Shown here one piece after another: positions 38,315 to 47,321 of a stretch of 64,000 bases of DNA. The stretch covers positions 114,594-178,593 of the forward strand of contig NZ_JAUAOA010000006.1 in assembly GCF_030542965.1 (NCBI RefSeq), read 5' to 3'. The first letter of the stretch is position 1, and every line of letters begins with the position of its first letter. Source of the DNA: Azotosporobacter soli. Lineage in GTDB: Bacteria > Bacillota > Negativicutes > SG130. The notes below the pieces were generated by a model. It was not told the DNA's origin, made no database searches, and was given only the letters and a program-made list of their open reading frames with translations. Position numbers and translations under genes: made by a program.

Positions 38315-38599
38315 ATGAACAACGCGGAGCGCTTATTGCTCGAATTATGCGATGAACAGGCCAAGGATGACTCGGATATGTCCCGTCTGACGCCGGATAT
38401 GTTTCAGCTTGAAATGACCTCTTTCGCGCAGACCATTTTGAGCCTGCAGGATGCCGGTTACATCACCGGCGCGTTCATCTCTCAGCCGACGACAGATGGC
38501 GAAGGCGTCTGGTTTTCCAATCTGCGCAATGTCTGGGTCACGGAAAACGGCGTGCAAAAAGCGCGTCAGTTACTGGAAGGATTGAGCAAATCAAGTTGA
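38315..38599 (+). CDS. Small protein, possible winged helix (YjcQ-like)
   Basis: 94 residues, not firmly recognised. ERLLLELCDEQAKDD, then MFQLEMTSFAQTILSLQDAG, YITGAFIS and a final VWVTENGVQKARQLLEGL give the helix-helix-wing pattern of YjcQ-type winged-helix proteins, and the ending resembles their LTEKG-type last helix. It is divergent from the HicB-like gene. AAAGG lies before the ATG. DNA binding is inference. Confidence 0.55.
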   Translation: MNNAERLLLELCDEQAKDDSDMSRLTPDMFQLEMTSFAQTILSLQDAGYITGAFISQPTTDGEGVWFSNLRNVWVTENGVQKARQLLEGLSKSS

Positions 38600-38607
38600 A
38601 TAAGAAG

Positions 38608-38651
38608 TGGCTGCCTCAAAATGGACTCTTGACGTCTGACTGAAGCAGCCT
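38608..38651. terminator. Imperfect hairpin between convergent genes
   Basis: TGGCTGCCTCA (38608-38618) pairs imperfectly with TGAAGCAGCCT (38641-38651), followed by CTTTTTATT on the plus strand. Confidence 0.55.
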
Positions 38652-38655
38652 CTTT

Positions 38656-39657
38656 TTATTGCCCGACCGCTCCGGCAAGGGCCGGCGTCGTAATCAATCG
38701 TCCATCGGTCGTCATGATGATCGCCTCCACGCCGGGAAAGCGCTGCAAAACCTGCAGACCTTTCTCTACGCCAAGCACTAGAATACCGGAACTGGCCAGA
38801 TCGCTCACTTCGGCCGAATCCTGATAGACCAGCGTGACGCTGGCAATCTCACGCGGTTGGCGGCCGGTCTTCGGATCGATTATATGATGGTAACGTACTC
38901 CGTCCTTGATAAAAAAACGCTGGTAGTCGCCCGAGGTCTCGAGCGTATCCCATTGATCGAGCGTCAGCTTGGCCATGACGCCCTCGCTGTTGCGCGGATC
39001 CTGCACGCCGATGCGCCACGCTTTGCCGTCCGGCTTGCGCCCGATGACCCGGACGTCGCCGCCCGCATTGACGAGCGCGGACGTAATGCCCTTCGCCTTA
39101 AGCGCATTGACCGCATTATTCAGCGCAGCGCCCTTGGCGACGCCGCCCAAATCGAGATACATGCCTTTTTTCGGCAGGTATACCGTCTGCTGCACCAGAT
39201 CGATCTGAATCAAACGATAATCGACAAGCGGCAAAAGCGCCTCAATCTCCGCCGCTTCCGGCACATACTCGCCGTTGTGTCCGACGTTCCAAAGGCGAGT
39301 CAGCGCGCCGACGCTGATATCGAACGCGCCGTCCATCTTTTCCGACAGTTCCTGCGCATGCCGGATCATCCCGATCACTTCCGGATCGACGCGAACGGGC
39401 GCGATTCCCGCATTCTGATTTATTTTTGAAATCTGGCTTGCCGGATCAAAATGATCCGTCAGCGGTTGTATCTTGCGAAATTCCTCCATGGCAGCCTTGA
39501 CCGCCGCTTGTGCGTCCGCGCCATATGCGGTGATTTCAATGATCGTATCCAAGAGAAACTGCGTCTCTTTATACGGTTCGTTTTTTTTGTTGCAGCCGCC
39601 AACGCCCAGGCACAATACGAACGCCAGGCATAAGGCCAGCCATTGTCTTTGCTTCAT
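38656..39657 (-). CDS. apbE: FAD:protein FMN transferase, lipoprotein
   Basis: ApbE-family enzyme (333 residues) that attaches FMN covalently to threonines of exported flavoproteins such as Rnf/Nqr subunits. A lipoprotein signal ends LGVGGC with C22. Family segments include YLDLGGVAKGAALNNAVNAL and LVNAGGDVRVIGRKPDG near the middle, and HHIIDPKTGRQPREIASVT. ATG 39657 follows AAAGGAGAG; upstream in-frame codons would mask the signal peptide. No Rnf or Nqr gene is in the window. Confidence 0.93.
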   Translation of the reverse strand: MKQRQWLALCLAFVLCLGVGGCNKKNEPYKETQFLLDTIIEITAYGADAQAAVKAAMEEFRKIQPLTDHFDPASQISKINQNAGIAPVRVDPEVIGMIRHAQELSEKMDGAFDISVGALTRLWNVGHNGEYVPEAAEIEALLPLVDYRLIQIDLVQQTVYLPKKGMYLDLGGVAKGAALNNAVNALKAKGITSALVNAGGDVRVIGRKPDGKAWRIGVQDPRNSEGVMAKLTLDQWDTLETSGDYQRFFIKDGVRYHHIIDPKTGRQPREIASVTLVYQDSAEVSDLASSGILVLGVEKGLQVLQRFPGVEAIIMTTDGRLITTPALAGAVGQ

Positions 39658-39743
39658 TCGCCACTCTCCTTTAGCATCGATCTCCGCTTCATTATAAGTC
39701 TTCCGGCTCCAACTGCCAAGACTTACAGCCAAACAAAAAACAG

Positions 39744-39784
39744 ACGGACAGAGAAGAGCGTTTGCGGCGCTTTTCTCTGTCCGT
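39744..39784 (-). terminator. Terminator of the ATPase/thpR unit
   Basis: ACGGACAGAGAA (39744-39755) pairs with TTCTCTGTCCGT (39773-39784). It lies after the thpR stop at 39809. Confidence 0.8.
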
Positions 39785-39808
39785 TTTCTTTCATCCTGCC
39801 AGCCGCGC

Positions 39809-40366
39809 TCACGCCTTCGCGCAAGCGGTAAAAGGAAAGCGTTCGCGCGTCAGATAGACTCGCCGTCCGTCTTCCACAACGCTTTCCATCAAGGCGAGCG
39901 ACGTCACGTTAAACGGCGGCACAGCCTTGCCGCTTAGCGTCCTGACCTGTTCCTTGCTCAACAACGCCTGCCGGGCCAAGGTGATATGCGGCCGATACGG
40001 GCGTTCCTCGAGCGGAAAGCCTGCCAGCGCCAGATTTTCCTCTAAACGGCGCTGCAATTTTTCAAGTGCCGCCTGCTCGCTCGACACGCCAAGCCAAACG
40101 ACCGGCCAGGGTTCCCGTTCGCCGAATGTGCCGCCTGTTTCAAAGCGCAGCGTAAACGACTCCTGCCCGCTTACCGTGCGCGTTAATGCGCCGCGCAGCT
40201 CCGGCAGCCACGCTTCGGCCGCTTCGCCCAAGAAGCGCAACGTCAAATGCAAATTTCTCCGTTCATAGAAGCGTCCTCGCTGACAGATTTTCTCCAAATC
40301 CGTTTGCACCTGTCGCAATCCGTCTTCTTCTCTTTCCGGCAACTCGATCGCAATGAAAATTCGCAT
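39809..40366 (-). CDS. thpR: RNA 2',3'-cyclic phosphodiesterase (2H family)
   Basis: 185-residue 2H phosphoesterase with the two catalytic H-x-T-x motifs NLHLTLRFLGE and RPHITLARQ. It opens MRIFIAIELPE, as in ThpR/LigT, which hydrolyse 2',3'-cyclic phosphate RNA ends. It starts 7 nt downstream of the stop of an AAA-type ATPase gene, suggesting joint transcription, perhaps in RNA handling or stress. Confidence 0.92.
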   Translation of the reverse strand: MRIFIAIELPEREEDGLRQVQTDLEKICQRGRFYERRNLHLTLRFLGEAAEAWLPELRGALTRTVSGQESFTLRFETGGTFGEREPWPVVWLGVSSEQAALEKLQRRLEENLALAGFPLEERPYRPHITLARQALLSKEQVRTLSGKAVPPFNVTSLALMESVVEDGRRVYLTRERFPFTACAKA

Positions 40367-40372
40367 CGCTTG

Positions 40373-41500
40373 CTAGCCTTTTTTCCCGATAAAATAACCT
40401 TCGCTCCAAAGCTGGCCGAGCAGCGCGCCCTGTTCGACGGCACGCTGGATCCCTGGCATTTCATCGACGCGGCAGGCTTCGCTGACGCCTTGCGCATCGC
40501 TCGTCAGCAGCCAGACCTCGTCGCTGCGGCAAGCATCGAGCAACAGCGGCGAATTGGTCACGCTGAACACTTGTCCGCTGCGCGACGCCTGACGGTGTTC
40601 CTGCTGAAACGCTTTCAGCAGCGTCGGATAGAGGTCGGCTTCCAGATTCTCGAACGCCATCAGATTGTGAAACTCCGGCTGCGCCAAAAGCAGCAGCCGT
40701 TCCAAGACCCTATTCATCCCGCCCGGCAGCTTATCTCCCGCCAGGATCATCTCCTGCAGCGGGCCGAAACCGATTTGCCGCCCCGATAACGTATGCTCAT
40801 TCAAGAAAGAGACCGCATGCTGAAAGCGCTCCGGAAAAAGACGCGCCAAAGCGCGCGCCGCTTCGCCGTTTTCCGGCCAGGTTGCCGGGATTCCGCCACT
40901 GACGCGTTCTTGGCCGCTAAGCTCGACCTGCCAGCTAAGGATATATTTGCGTAAGGCGCTGATGCGGGGATACTGGCTGAACTGTCCCATGATGCCAACA
41001 GCCAAGTATTGGTTGCTTTCCAGCACCTCATTGACCGACACATCCTGCTCATGCGGTGAAATGCCACCGATAACCGCGCATTTGCCGTTTTTCGCTTCAA
41101 GGAAACGGCAGATGTTTCCCTTCAGGCCGCGTTTCCACTGCACCCACTCTTCCGCAACATACGGACCTGCCGGTCCCTGGTCAATCGTCAGATGGTAGAT
41201 GATCGCCGGCGCTTCCGGCCGTTCCCGATATTTGATCGCAATCTCGACCGGTCCGCTTTGTCCTTTGCTGCGCAACGCTTCAAAGCCGCCCCGGCGATTC
41301 ACCGCTACTTTGACGCCATAAGCCATGCACTCGGCAAAGAATGCCAGAATATCCAACAAAGTTGATTTGCCGCTGCCGTTTTCGCCGACAATCACGACAT
41401 AAGGGGTCAAGCCCCGCATTTCCAAGCGTTGATGGATCTGGTAATTTTTCACCGCCAAAGCCTCTAGGCGCGGCACGGCGATGCCTTTGCATTCTTGCAT
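40373..41500 (-). CDS. AAA/OLD-like ATPase without TOPRIM
   Basis: 375 residues. The N-terminal P-loop VGENGSGKSTLLDIL (about residues 36-50) lies in an SMC/RecF-like fold. The C-terminal part has MAFENLEADLYPTLL where related proteins have an acidic Walker B (EEPENGLHP-like), and SVTNSPLLLDACRSDEVW where they have T-H-S-P. So the second acidic residue and the sensor histidine look changed. There is no TOPRIM nuclease. It resembles the AAA_21 group of predicted ATPases, some from defence loci. Exact role unknown; thpR follows. Confidence 0.75.
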   Translation of the reverse strand: MQECKGIAVPRLEALAVKNYQIHQRLEMRGLTPYVVIVGENGSGKSTLLDILAFFAECMAYGVKVAVNRRGGFEALRSKGQSGPVEIAIKYRERPEAPAIIYHLTIDQGPAGPYVAEEWVQWKRGLKGNICRFLEAKNGKCAVIGGISPHEQDVSVNEVLESNQYLAVGIMGQFSQYPRISALRKYILSWQVELSGQERVSGGIPATWPENGEAARALARLFPERFQHAVSFLNEHTLSGRQIGFGPLQEMILAGDKLPGGMNRVLERLLLLAQPEFHNLMAFENLEADLYPTLLKAFQQEHRQASRSGQVFSVTNSPLLLDACRSDEVWLLTSDAQGVSEACRVDEMPGIQRAVEQGALLGQLWSEGYFIGKKG

Positions 41501-41620
41501 AGTCGGTCGCTCCTCGTTTATCTTCTCTTATCCTTGAATGTATTGGCTTTTTTCCGCCATATTCCTGCTTTTACATAAGAAAAAGCGCATTGCTCTTTTG
41601 CTTTATACCTTTAAGAAAAA

Positions 41621-41644
41621 AGACACCGGCCAGCGCCGGTGTCT
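41621..41644 (-). terminator. Terminator of the CheX operon
   Basis: AGACACCGGC (41621-41630) with GCCGGTGTCT (41635-41644), 4-nt loop, followed on the minus strand by TTTTTTCTT. Confidence 0.85.
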
Positions 41645-41651
41645 CGTTGTC

Positions 41652-42110
41652 CTAATCGATCCCCACATTCAGCTCCAGCACAATCCCGTCGACGACCATC
41701 TCAATGATCAGGAACTTGCCATTGCTGAGCTTGGCCCTGAACTTTTGTCCGACGACCAAACTGGGCGGCGAAATATCGACCTTCATATCCAGACTCTCAA
41801 AATTTGTCGCCGCATTGCCGGTCACCATGTTCGTCAGCTCCGAAATCGCGCTTTGCGCCATCTCGTCCATCTGCGTAACCGGCATGCCCATCATCATGAT
41901 CGAGGCGATTTTCATCGCCGCTTCTTCCGTCATGTTGTAAGCTACGTTGCCGCGCGCGTCATCGGTCAAACCGACGAGAATCGTAACGCCTTTGCTCTCG
42001 ACGAACTGATCGCCCGTCTTTACGCCGCCGCGCACCACATTCTGAAAACCAAGCTGCGGCATAATATGCGTGATCGCATCAATAAAAGGATTTACATATC
42101 TGGCATCCAT
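41652..42110 (-). CDS. CheX-like phosphatase
   Basis: 152 residues. CheX dephosphorylates CheY~P. The diagnostic E-x2-N lies in QSAISELTNMVTGNAATNFE, and the N-terminus NPFIDAITHIMPQLGF and glycine-rich VTILVGLTDDARGNVAYNM fit. A single active helix, as in CheX rather than CheC. Starts 3 nt after a receiver-CheX gene; GGGGGCGG precedes the ATG. Confidence 0.88.
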   Translation of the reverse strand: MDARYVNPFIDAITHIMPQLGFQNVVRGGVKTGDQFVESKGVTILVGLTDDARGNVAYNMTEEAAMKIASIMMMGMPVTQMDEMAQSAISELTNMVTGNAATNFESLDMKVDISPPSLVVGQKFRAKLSNGKFLIIEMVVDGIVLELNVGID

Positions 42111-42113
42111 CGC

Positions 42114-42974
42114 TTACCGCCCCCTAACAAAGCCGACATTCATATGTATCAGCCCGACCGATGTCTCTGCCGTGATGGTGCAGGAGGACAGTTTCGGATT
42201 GATGATGCTGAGATTTTCCCCCAGCAAGATGCTGGGCGGCGTCAAACGCATATCCATATCGTTTTGGCTGTTAATGTTGTTGATTCGCGATACGCCGTGT
42301 CCGGCGATGATGTTGGCAAATTCGGCCACGCTGTTCATCTGGTCGTCTTCCGAGGCGGCATCGCCGCCCAGCATCTTCGAGGCGAAACGTTCCGCTACAT
42401 CGGTCGCCATATCGACGATGACCCGTCCCTGCGTCGTGCCGGTCAGCCCGACGATAATCGCCAGGCCGTGCGAAATAAATTTTGTCCCGACATCGGTCTG
42501 CACCGAAATCGTCGATTCGAGCCCCGCCATATCTTTAATATTCTTGCGGAAAGCCGCGTCAAAATAACCTAACCACTCACGATCTACCAAACACAATCCC
42601 TCTCCTTCTTGGTGGAGCACTTTTTCCATCGCGGACAGCAACTCCTCTCGCTTTACCGGTTTTTGCAAAAACTCCTTCACGCCAATCATCGTGCCTCTGG
42701 CGATCAGCTTCTGGTCACGCATCGCGCTAAGCACCACGATATTCACGTCAGGATCGATTTTTTTTAGTTCGTTGCAACAATCGAGGCCGTCCATGTCCGG
42801 CAGCGTCATATCCATCGTTACCAAATCCGGACGCTGCTTGCGAAACTCTTCAATCGCCAGCGTCCCTGTATCCGCGGCCGCGCAGACTTCAAACGCAGAA
42901 CCCTTCAAGGCATCTTTAATGATTCTCTGGCTGAACGGAGAGTCATCGACAATGAGTACCTTTTTCTTTTCCAT
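42114..42974 (-). CDS. Receiver domain fused to CheX-like domain
   Basis: 286 residues from ATG 42974 (GGTGA upstream; ATG 42992 is an alternative). The receiver domain (about 1-120) has VLIVDDSPFSQRIIKDAL (acidic pocket), LVTMDMTLPDMDGLD with the phosphorylated Asp, VVLSA and KPV. The CheX-like domain (about 140-286) has VAEFANIIAGHGVSRI, where the E-x2-N motif reads E-F-A-N. A receiver joined to a phosphatase domain could control its own phosphorylation or that of CheY. The partner CheX gene follows. Confidence 0.87.
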   Translation of the reverse strand: MEKKKVLIVDDSPFSQRIIKDALKGSAFEVCAAADTGTLAIEEFRKQRPDLVTMDMTLPDMDGLDCCNELKKIDPDVNIVVLSAMRDQKLIARGTMIGVKEFLQKPVKREELLSAMEKVLHQEGEGLCLVDREWLGYFDAAFRKNIKDMAGLESTISVQTDVGTKFISHGLAIIVGLTGTTQGRVIVDMATDVAERFASKMLGGDAASEDDQMNSVAEFANIIAGHGVSRINNINSQNDMDMRLTPPSILLGENLSIINPKLSSCTITAETSVGLIHMNVGFVRGR

Positions 42975-43099
42975 AGCAGTCACCGCCGTCATTAAATTTT
43001 TCCGATTCGTATTGAAGTATATTCCCCATCTCCCGGCATATCCCTGCCAATCTGGAAAAAGTTCCCTGTGAAATTCATGTGCAGCAAACGAATCCGGTG

Positions 43100-45070
43100 C
43101 TAGATTTTAAATTGCAATACTTCTTGCTTCAACTTTTCTGCCTGCTGCTGCAGCTTTTGCGCTTCCTGACCGATCGATTGCACGGTCGCCGTTTGTTCCT
43201 CGGTCGAAGCGGCTACTTCTTCGGTCGCTGCAGCCGAGCCTTCCGCGACGCCGGCGACTTCCGCAATCGCTTTCGAAACTTCACCAGCCTTGCCGTCCAC
43301 TTGCTGCGCTTCCGTCGCAATTTTTTGGATCTGGGCTACGATCTCACGTACCGCGCTGCTGATTTTTTCAAGCGCTTCGCGGCTCTGACCGGCTGAATTT
43401 TCCAAGTCTTTGGCAATTCCCGCGCCATTGGCCATTTCTTTGACTGCCTGTTCCGTGCCTGCTTGAATGTCGCGGATCAGCGTTGCAATTTCCTGGCTGG
43501 AGGCCGAAGTCTGTTCCGCCAGTTTACGCACCTCTTCCGCGACCACCGCGAAACCGCGGCCGTGTTCACCGGCCCGCGCCGCTTCAATCGCCGCGTTCAG
43601 CGCCAATAAGTTGGTCTGTCCTGAAATGCTGCTGATAACTTCAACAATTTGTCCAATTTGCTGCGATTTTTCAGCCAGCGCCGCCATAGCCTGCTCAACA
43701 TTCGCGGCGGCTTTCTGGTTCGCATCCATCAGATCCGCCTGACTGCCAATCGCCTGACTGCCAACCACAACCGCTTCCTTAACCTGATCGGCCGTACGGC
43801 TCGAACTGGCGACATTTCCGGTAATGATGTTGATTGACTGCGTCATATCATTGACCATGCGCGCACCGTCTTGTACGATTTGCGCCTGATGCGTCGCATC
43901 CTGCGCCAACTGAGTGATCGTAATGGCAATCTGCTCGGAAACCTGGCCCGCCTCATCGGCGTTGCGCTTCATCTCTTCCGAGGAACTGCTGAGATACTGC
44001 GCCGAACCGTTGATTTCTTTGATCAGGTTGCGCAAGTTATCCGCCATTTGGTTAAATGCGCTCGCCAGCGTGGCCACTTCATCCTGTCCGTTTACCTTAG
44101 CCCGGACGGTAAGATCTCCAGCAGCCAGTTTCTTGGCATTATCGGTCAGTTCAATAATCGGACCGGTAATCTTGCGCGCCAGCACGATTGCCATACCGCT
44201 CATCAACAAAATGACCACAATGTTGACCATGATATATTTGTTGCGCAGCGAAGCCAGGTCACCATACACTTCGCCTTCCGGCACGGTAATACCGATAATC
44301 CAACCCGTGGATGGAATCTTCTCGTAGGCCATAAACTTGGCTATGCCTTGGTATTCATACGAATACAATCCGGTGCCGTTCGCCAACATCACTTTGCCCA
44401 TTTCTTTCGTCGCATCGTTTTCCGTGATCTTGGTCGTGACCATTTTTTCATCCGGATGCGCCAGGAAGGTTCCGCTTTGATCGATGATAAATCCATATCC
44501 CTTGCCGTTAAGGTTCATTTTTTTCACTTGTTCCGATAACGTCGTCAGCAGTACGTCCGCGCCAATAACGCCGCGCAATTTTCCTGTGGCGTCTTTCACC
44601 GGCAATGCTGGCGAAACCACATATTGTTTCGTTTGCACGTCGATATATGGTTCGCTGAATGTCAATCCGTTCGCCTTCACGGCCGCCAGATACCACGCGC
44701 GCTTGCGCGGGTCAAAGCCCGGCGGGGGGGTGAATCCTGAACCGTCGATGAACTTTCCATCTGATTCCATGCCGACATACATGTCGCTAAGCGCCTTGTT
44801 CGCTTTGTCCGGCGTCACGAAACCCGCCGGAATGTCGCCGTTCGGCACCACGGTGTTGATGGTGTTGGCCGCATCCTGTATCGTGCGCGCCTGACTCATG
44901 ATCCAGCCGTCGAGCTCTTTGACGTTGGCATCGGTGATCGCGGTCATTTGTCCGTTAATACCCTGGACGACCTGCGTTTTGGCATTCCAATAACCCATTA
45001 CGGATACGACAATCAACGCGATCGTAGACGCTGCCACTACACTGAACAATAATTTCGCTCGTAAATTCAT
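43100..45070 (-). CDS. Methyl-accepting chemotaxis protein (dCache type)
   Basis: 656 residues. TM1 is at about 7-28; the double-Cache sensor holds [20 protein letters not shown], then [19 protein letters not shown], a pattern common in amino-acid-type dCache domains. TM2 is near 280-300, then HAMP and a signalling domain with [20 protein letters not shown]. It lies just downstream (43 bp beyond the divergence region) of the CheX pair on the same strand and starts from its own leader. Confidence 0.93.
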   Translation of the reverse strand: MNLRAKLLFSVVAASTIALIVVSVMGYWNAKTQVVQGINGQMTAITDANVKELDGWIMSQARTIQDAANTINTVVPNGDIPAGFVTPDKANKALSDMYVGMESDGKFIDGSGFTPPPGFDPRKRAWYLAAVKANGLTFSEPYIDVQTKQYVVSPALPVKDATGKLRGVIGADVLLTTLSEQVKKMNLNGKGYGFIIDQSGTFLAHPDEKMVTTKITENDATKEMGKVMLANGTGLYSYEYQGIAKFMAYEKIPSTGWIIGITVPEGEVYGDLASLRNKYIMVNIVVILLMSGMAIVLARKITGPIIELTDNAKKLAAGDLTVRAKVNGQDEVATLASAFNQMADNLRNLIKEINGSAQYLSSSSEEMKRNADEAGQVSEQIAITITQLAQDATHQAQIVQDGARMVNDMTQSINIITGNVASSSRTADQVKEAVVVGSQAIGSQADLMDANQKAAANVEQAMAALAEKSQQIGQIVEVISSISGQTNLLALNAAIEAARAGEHGRGFAVVAEEVRKLAEQTSASSQEIATLIRDIQAGTEQAVKEMANGAGIAKDLENSAGQSREALEKISSAVREIVAQIQKIATEAQQVDGKAGEVSKAIAEVAGVAEGSAAATEEVAASTEEQTATVQSIGQEAQKLQQQAEKLKQEVLQFKI

Positions 45071-45224
45071 TCTGCTCCCCCTATCACTTCATTTTTTATA
45101 ATATAGTCCGTGTTGAGTAGATTCGACATAATGCTACTCACTCCTGCCATTTTATTCCGCTTCAATGAAAGAAGAATCTGTTTTTTCATTCTTTTCTCTC
45201 CGCCTGCGGCATTGGTAAAATGTG

Positions 45225-45233
45225 TTATAATAA
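45225..45233 (+). promoter_or_regulatory. Extended -10 promoter of hexokinase
   Basis: TGTTATAAT (about 45225-45233) is an extended -10 box. No good -35 was seen. The hexokinase start is 35 bp downstream. Confidence 0.45.
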
Positions 45234-45267
45234 TAGTAATTTATTTTATGTTTTGGGGAGGCCGCTC

Positions 45268-46593
45268 ATGACGCATCTACGCCTTGCTTTAGAAAACATT
45301 CTTGCTCCTTTCACCCTGTCCAGCGCCGACCTGTTAAAAGTCGCGCGTGCCTTTCACCAGGAAATGTTAGCTGGTCTTATGGAACAAGAGAGTTCATTAA
45401 AAATGTTGCCTTCTTTTCTCGGCTTGCCAGACGGTCAGGAATGCGGTTCTTTTCTTGCGCTCGATTTCGGGGGGACCAATCTGCGCATCCTAAAGGCGGA
45501 GCTGTCCGGCCAGGGAAAGTTTCGCATCAGCGACCGCTGCAGCAAACCGCTCACCGATCCGGCCGGACATTACGACTATCTGTCCCGCCAGGCCGACGGC
45601 CGAGAGCTGTTCGATTTCATCGCCACGCTGATCGGCGCGCTCGTTGAGCCCGGCATCACGTATACGCTTGGCCACACGTTCTCCTTTCCGATCCGCCAAA
45701 CCGCGCTCAACGAAGGCGTCTTGCTGCACTGGACGAAGGAAATCGAGACCGGCGGCGTCGTCGGCCAGGAGATCAACCAACTGCTGCGCGCCGCGCTGCT
45801 GCGCCAGGGATTAGACAACGTTCATCCCGTCGCCTTGCTCAACGATACCGTCGGCACGCTCTTAGCCGCCGCCTACGGCAATCCGGCGACCGATATCGGC
45901 TCGATTTGCGGTACCGGACACAACACCGCTTACGTGGAACCTTCGCCGCGTCAGACAGATCAGCCGATGATCGTCAATATGGAATCCGGCAACTTTGACA
46001 AGCTCCCTTTCACCGTCTTTGACGACAGGCTGAATGCGGCGAGCGAGCAACCACGCATCGGTCGTCTGGAAAAAATGCTCTCCGGTCGCTATCTTGGCGA
46101 ATTGGCGCGCCAGCTCGCGGTCGAGCTGCTTGAGGCAGGCCTGCTTTCGGAAAGCAGCGATGCGCCGCGCCTCAAAACGCCGGGCATCCTCGGCACGGAG
46201 CATTTGTCCTTCTTCTTAGCGGACCAAAGCGCCGATGCGTCTGAGATCCGCGCCGTGCTAGATGGCCTGCAGCTGCGCCGCTCGACGCTCGCCGACCGTC
46301 AGGTTTTTCGCGCCTTGGCCTCCGCAGTCGTCGAACGTTCGGCTAGACTGGCCGCGGCAACTTACGCCGGCATCCTGCTGCACATCGACCCGCAGCTCAC
46401 GCGCTGCCACCATATCGCGGTCGACGGCTCGCTCTACGAAAAGACGCCCGGATATGCAACGCTCATCGACCAGGCGCTGAGCGAACTCTTTGCGGCTGCG
46501 CCGCAGAAAATCACGACCGCACTCAGCAAAGATGGTTCCGGCATCGGGGCCGCGATTGCCACAGCCATCGCATCCCGCAACCTAGGACTTTAG
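45268..46593 (+). CDS. Eukaryote-type hexokinase
   Basis: 441 residues of the Hexokinase_1/Hexokinase_2 family, not the ROK or bacterial glucokinase type. The N-lobe carries FLALDFGGTNLRILK (about 62-76), the phosphate-binding loop. The substrate loop reads HTFSFPIRQTALNEGVLLHW then TKEIETGGVVGQEIN, and VALLNDTVGTLLAAAYG holds the catalytic Asp (near 193). The C-lobe has a GSLYEKTPGY segment and DGSGIGAAIATAIA. GGGGAGG precedes ATG 45268. It would phosphorylate glucose from glycogen or maltodextrin breakdown. Monocistronic. Confidence 0.9.
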   Translation: MTHLRLALENILAPFTLSSADLLKVARAFHQEMLAGLMEQESSLKMLPSFLGLPDGQECGSFLALDFGGTNLRILKAELSGQGKFRISDRCSKPLTDPAGHYDYLSRQADGRELFDFIATLIGALVEPGITYTLGHTFSFPIRQTALNEGVLLHWTKEIETGGVVGQEINQLLRAALLRQGLDNVHPVALLNDTVGTLLAAAYGNPATDIGSICGTGHNTAYVEPSPRQTDQPMIVNMESGNFDKLPFTVFDDRLNAASEQPRIGRLEKMLSGRYLGELARQLAVELLEAGLLSESSDAPRLKTPGILGTEHLSFFLADQSADASEIRAVLDGLQLRRSTLADRQVFRALASAVVERSARLAAATYAGILLHIDPQLTRCHHIAVDGSLYEKTPGYATLIDQALSELFAAAPQKITTALSKDGSGIGAAIATAIASRNLGL

Positions 46594-46693
46594 AACTATT
46601 TCACTTTCCTAATCATAGCATTACCAAACACGACAATAAATATTTTTGAAGTTTTTTAATCTTTCTTTTACTCTTTCAAGTAGCGAACGTAAA

Positions 46694-46734
46694 ACAGCAA
46701 GGCCATGCCGATTTTTTCGGTATAGCCCTGCTGT
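46694..46734. terminator. Bidirectional terminator, hexokinase / pdxT
   Basis: ACAGCAAGGCCATGCCGA (46694-46711) pairs imperfectly with the stretch ending in GCCCTGCTGT (46717-46734), flanked by A4 and T7, between convergent genes. Confidence 0.8.
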
Positions 46735-46738
46735 TTTT

Positions 46739-47308
46739 TTATTCCTGAATCATCTGTAAAAAATAACGATGCACGCTTTCTTCCTGCGTCAGTTCCGGAT
46801 GAAAAGCGGTCGCCAGCAACTTACCCTGCCGGGCGATGACGATCTTCTCGCCGACCTTCGCCAGCGCGGTGACGCCAGCGCCCGCCGCTTCGATATACGG
46901 CGCCCGGATGAAAACCGCCTTGATCGGCTGCGGCGAAATTTCTTTCACCGTCAGATCCGCCTCAAAACTTTCGCGCTGCCGCCCGAACGCATTGCGCACG
47001 ACCGTCGCATCCATCAGACCAAGGCGCGGCTGTTCACTGTTCGCAATGTCTTTCGCCAATAGGATCATGCCGGCGCAGGTGCCATAGATCGCCAAACCCT
47101 GCGCCGCTTTGGCGCGGATCGGCTCCAGCAAGCCCCACTCGGTCATCAGCTTGCCCATCGTCGTGCTTTCGCCGCCTGGAATGACCAGACCGTCAAGCCC
47201 GTCGAGCTCTTCTGCCTTGCGCACCTCGCGCGTTTCAGCGCCGCACTTTTCGAGCATCCGGCAATGCTCGCGAAATGCTCCCTGCAGAGCCAATACTCCG
47301 ATTCTCAT
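46739..47308 (-). CDS. pdxT: Pyridoxal 5'-phosphate synthase glutaminase subunit
   Basis: 189 residues; supplies ammonia from glutamine to PdxS. MRIGVLALQGAFREH is the classic start, PGGESTT follows, YGTCAGMILLAKD carries the nucleophilic cysteine, and ATAFHPELTQE the His-Glu pair. ATG 47308 has AGGAGG; the open frame upstream overlaps pdxS and is rejected. Third gene of the pdxRST operon. Confidence 0.96.
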   Translation of the reverse strand: MRIGVLALQGAFREHCRMLEKCGAETREVRKAEELDGLDGLVIPGGESTTMGKLMTEWGLLEPIRAKAAQGLAIYGTCAGMILLAKDIANSEQPRLGLMDATVVRNAFGRQRESFEADLTVKEISPQPIKAVFIRAPYIEAAGAGVTALAKVGEKIVIARQGKLLATAFHPELTQEESVHRYFLQMIQE

Positions 47309-47321
47309 CAACTTTCGCCTC

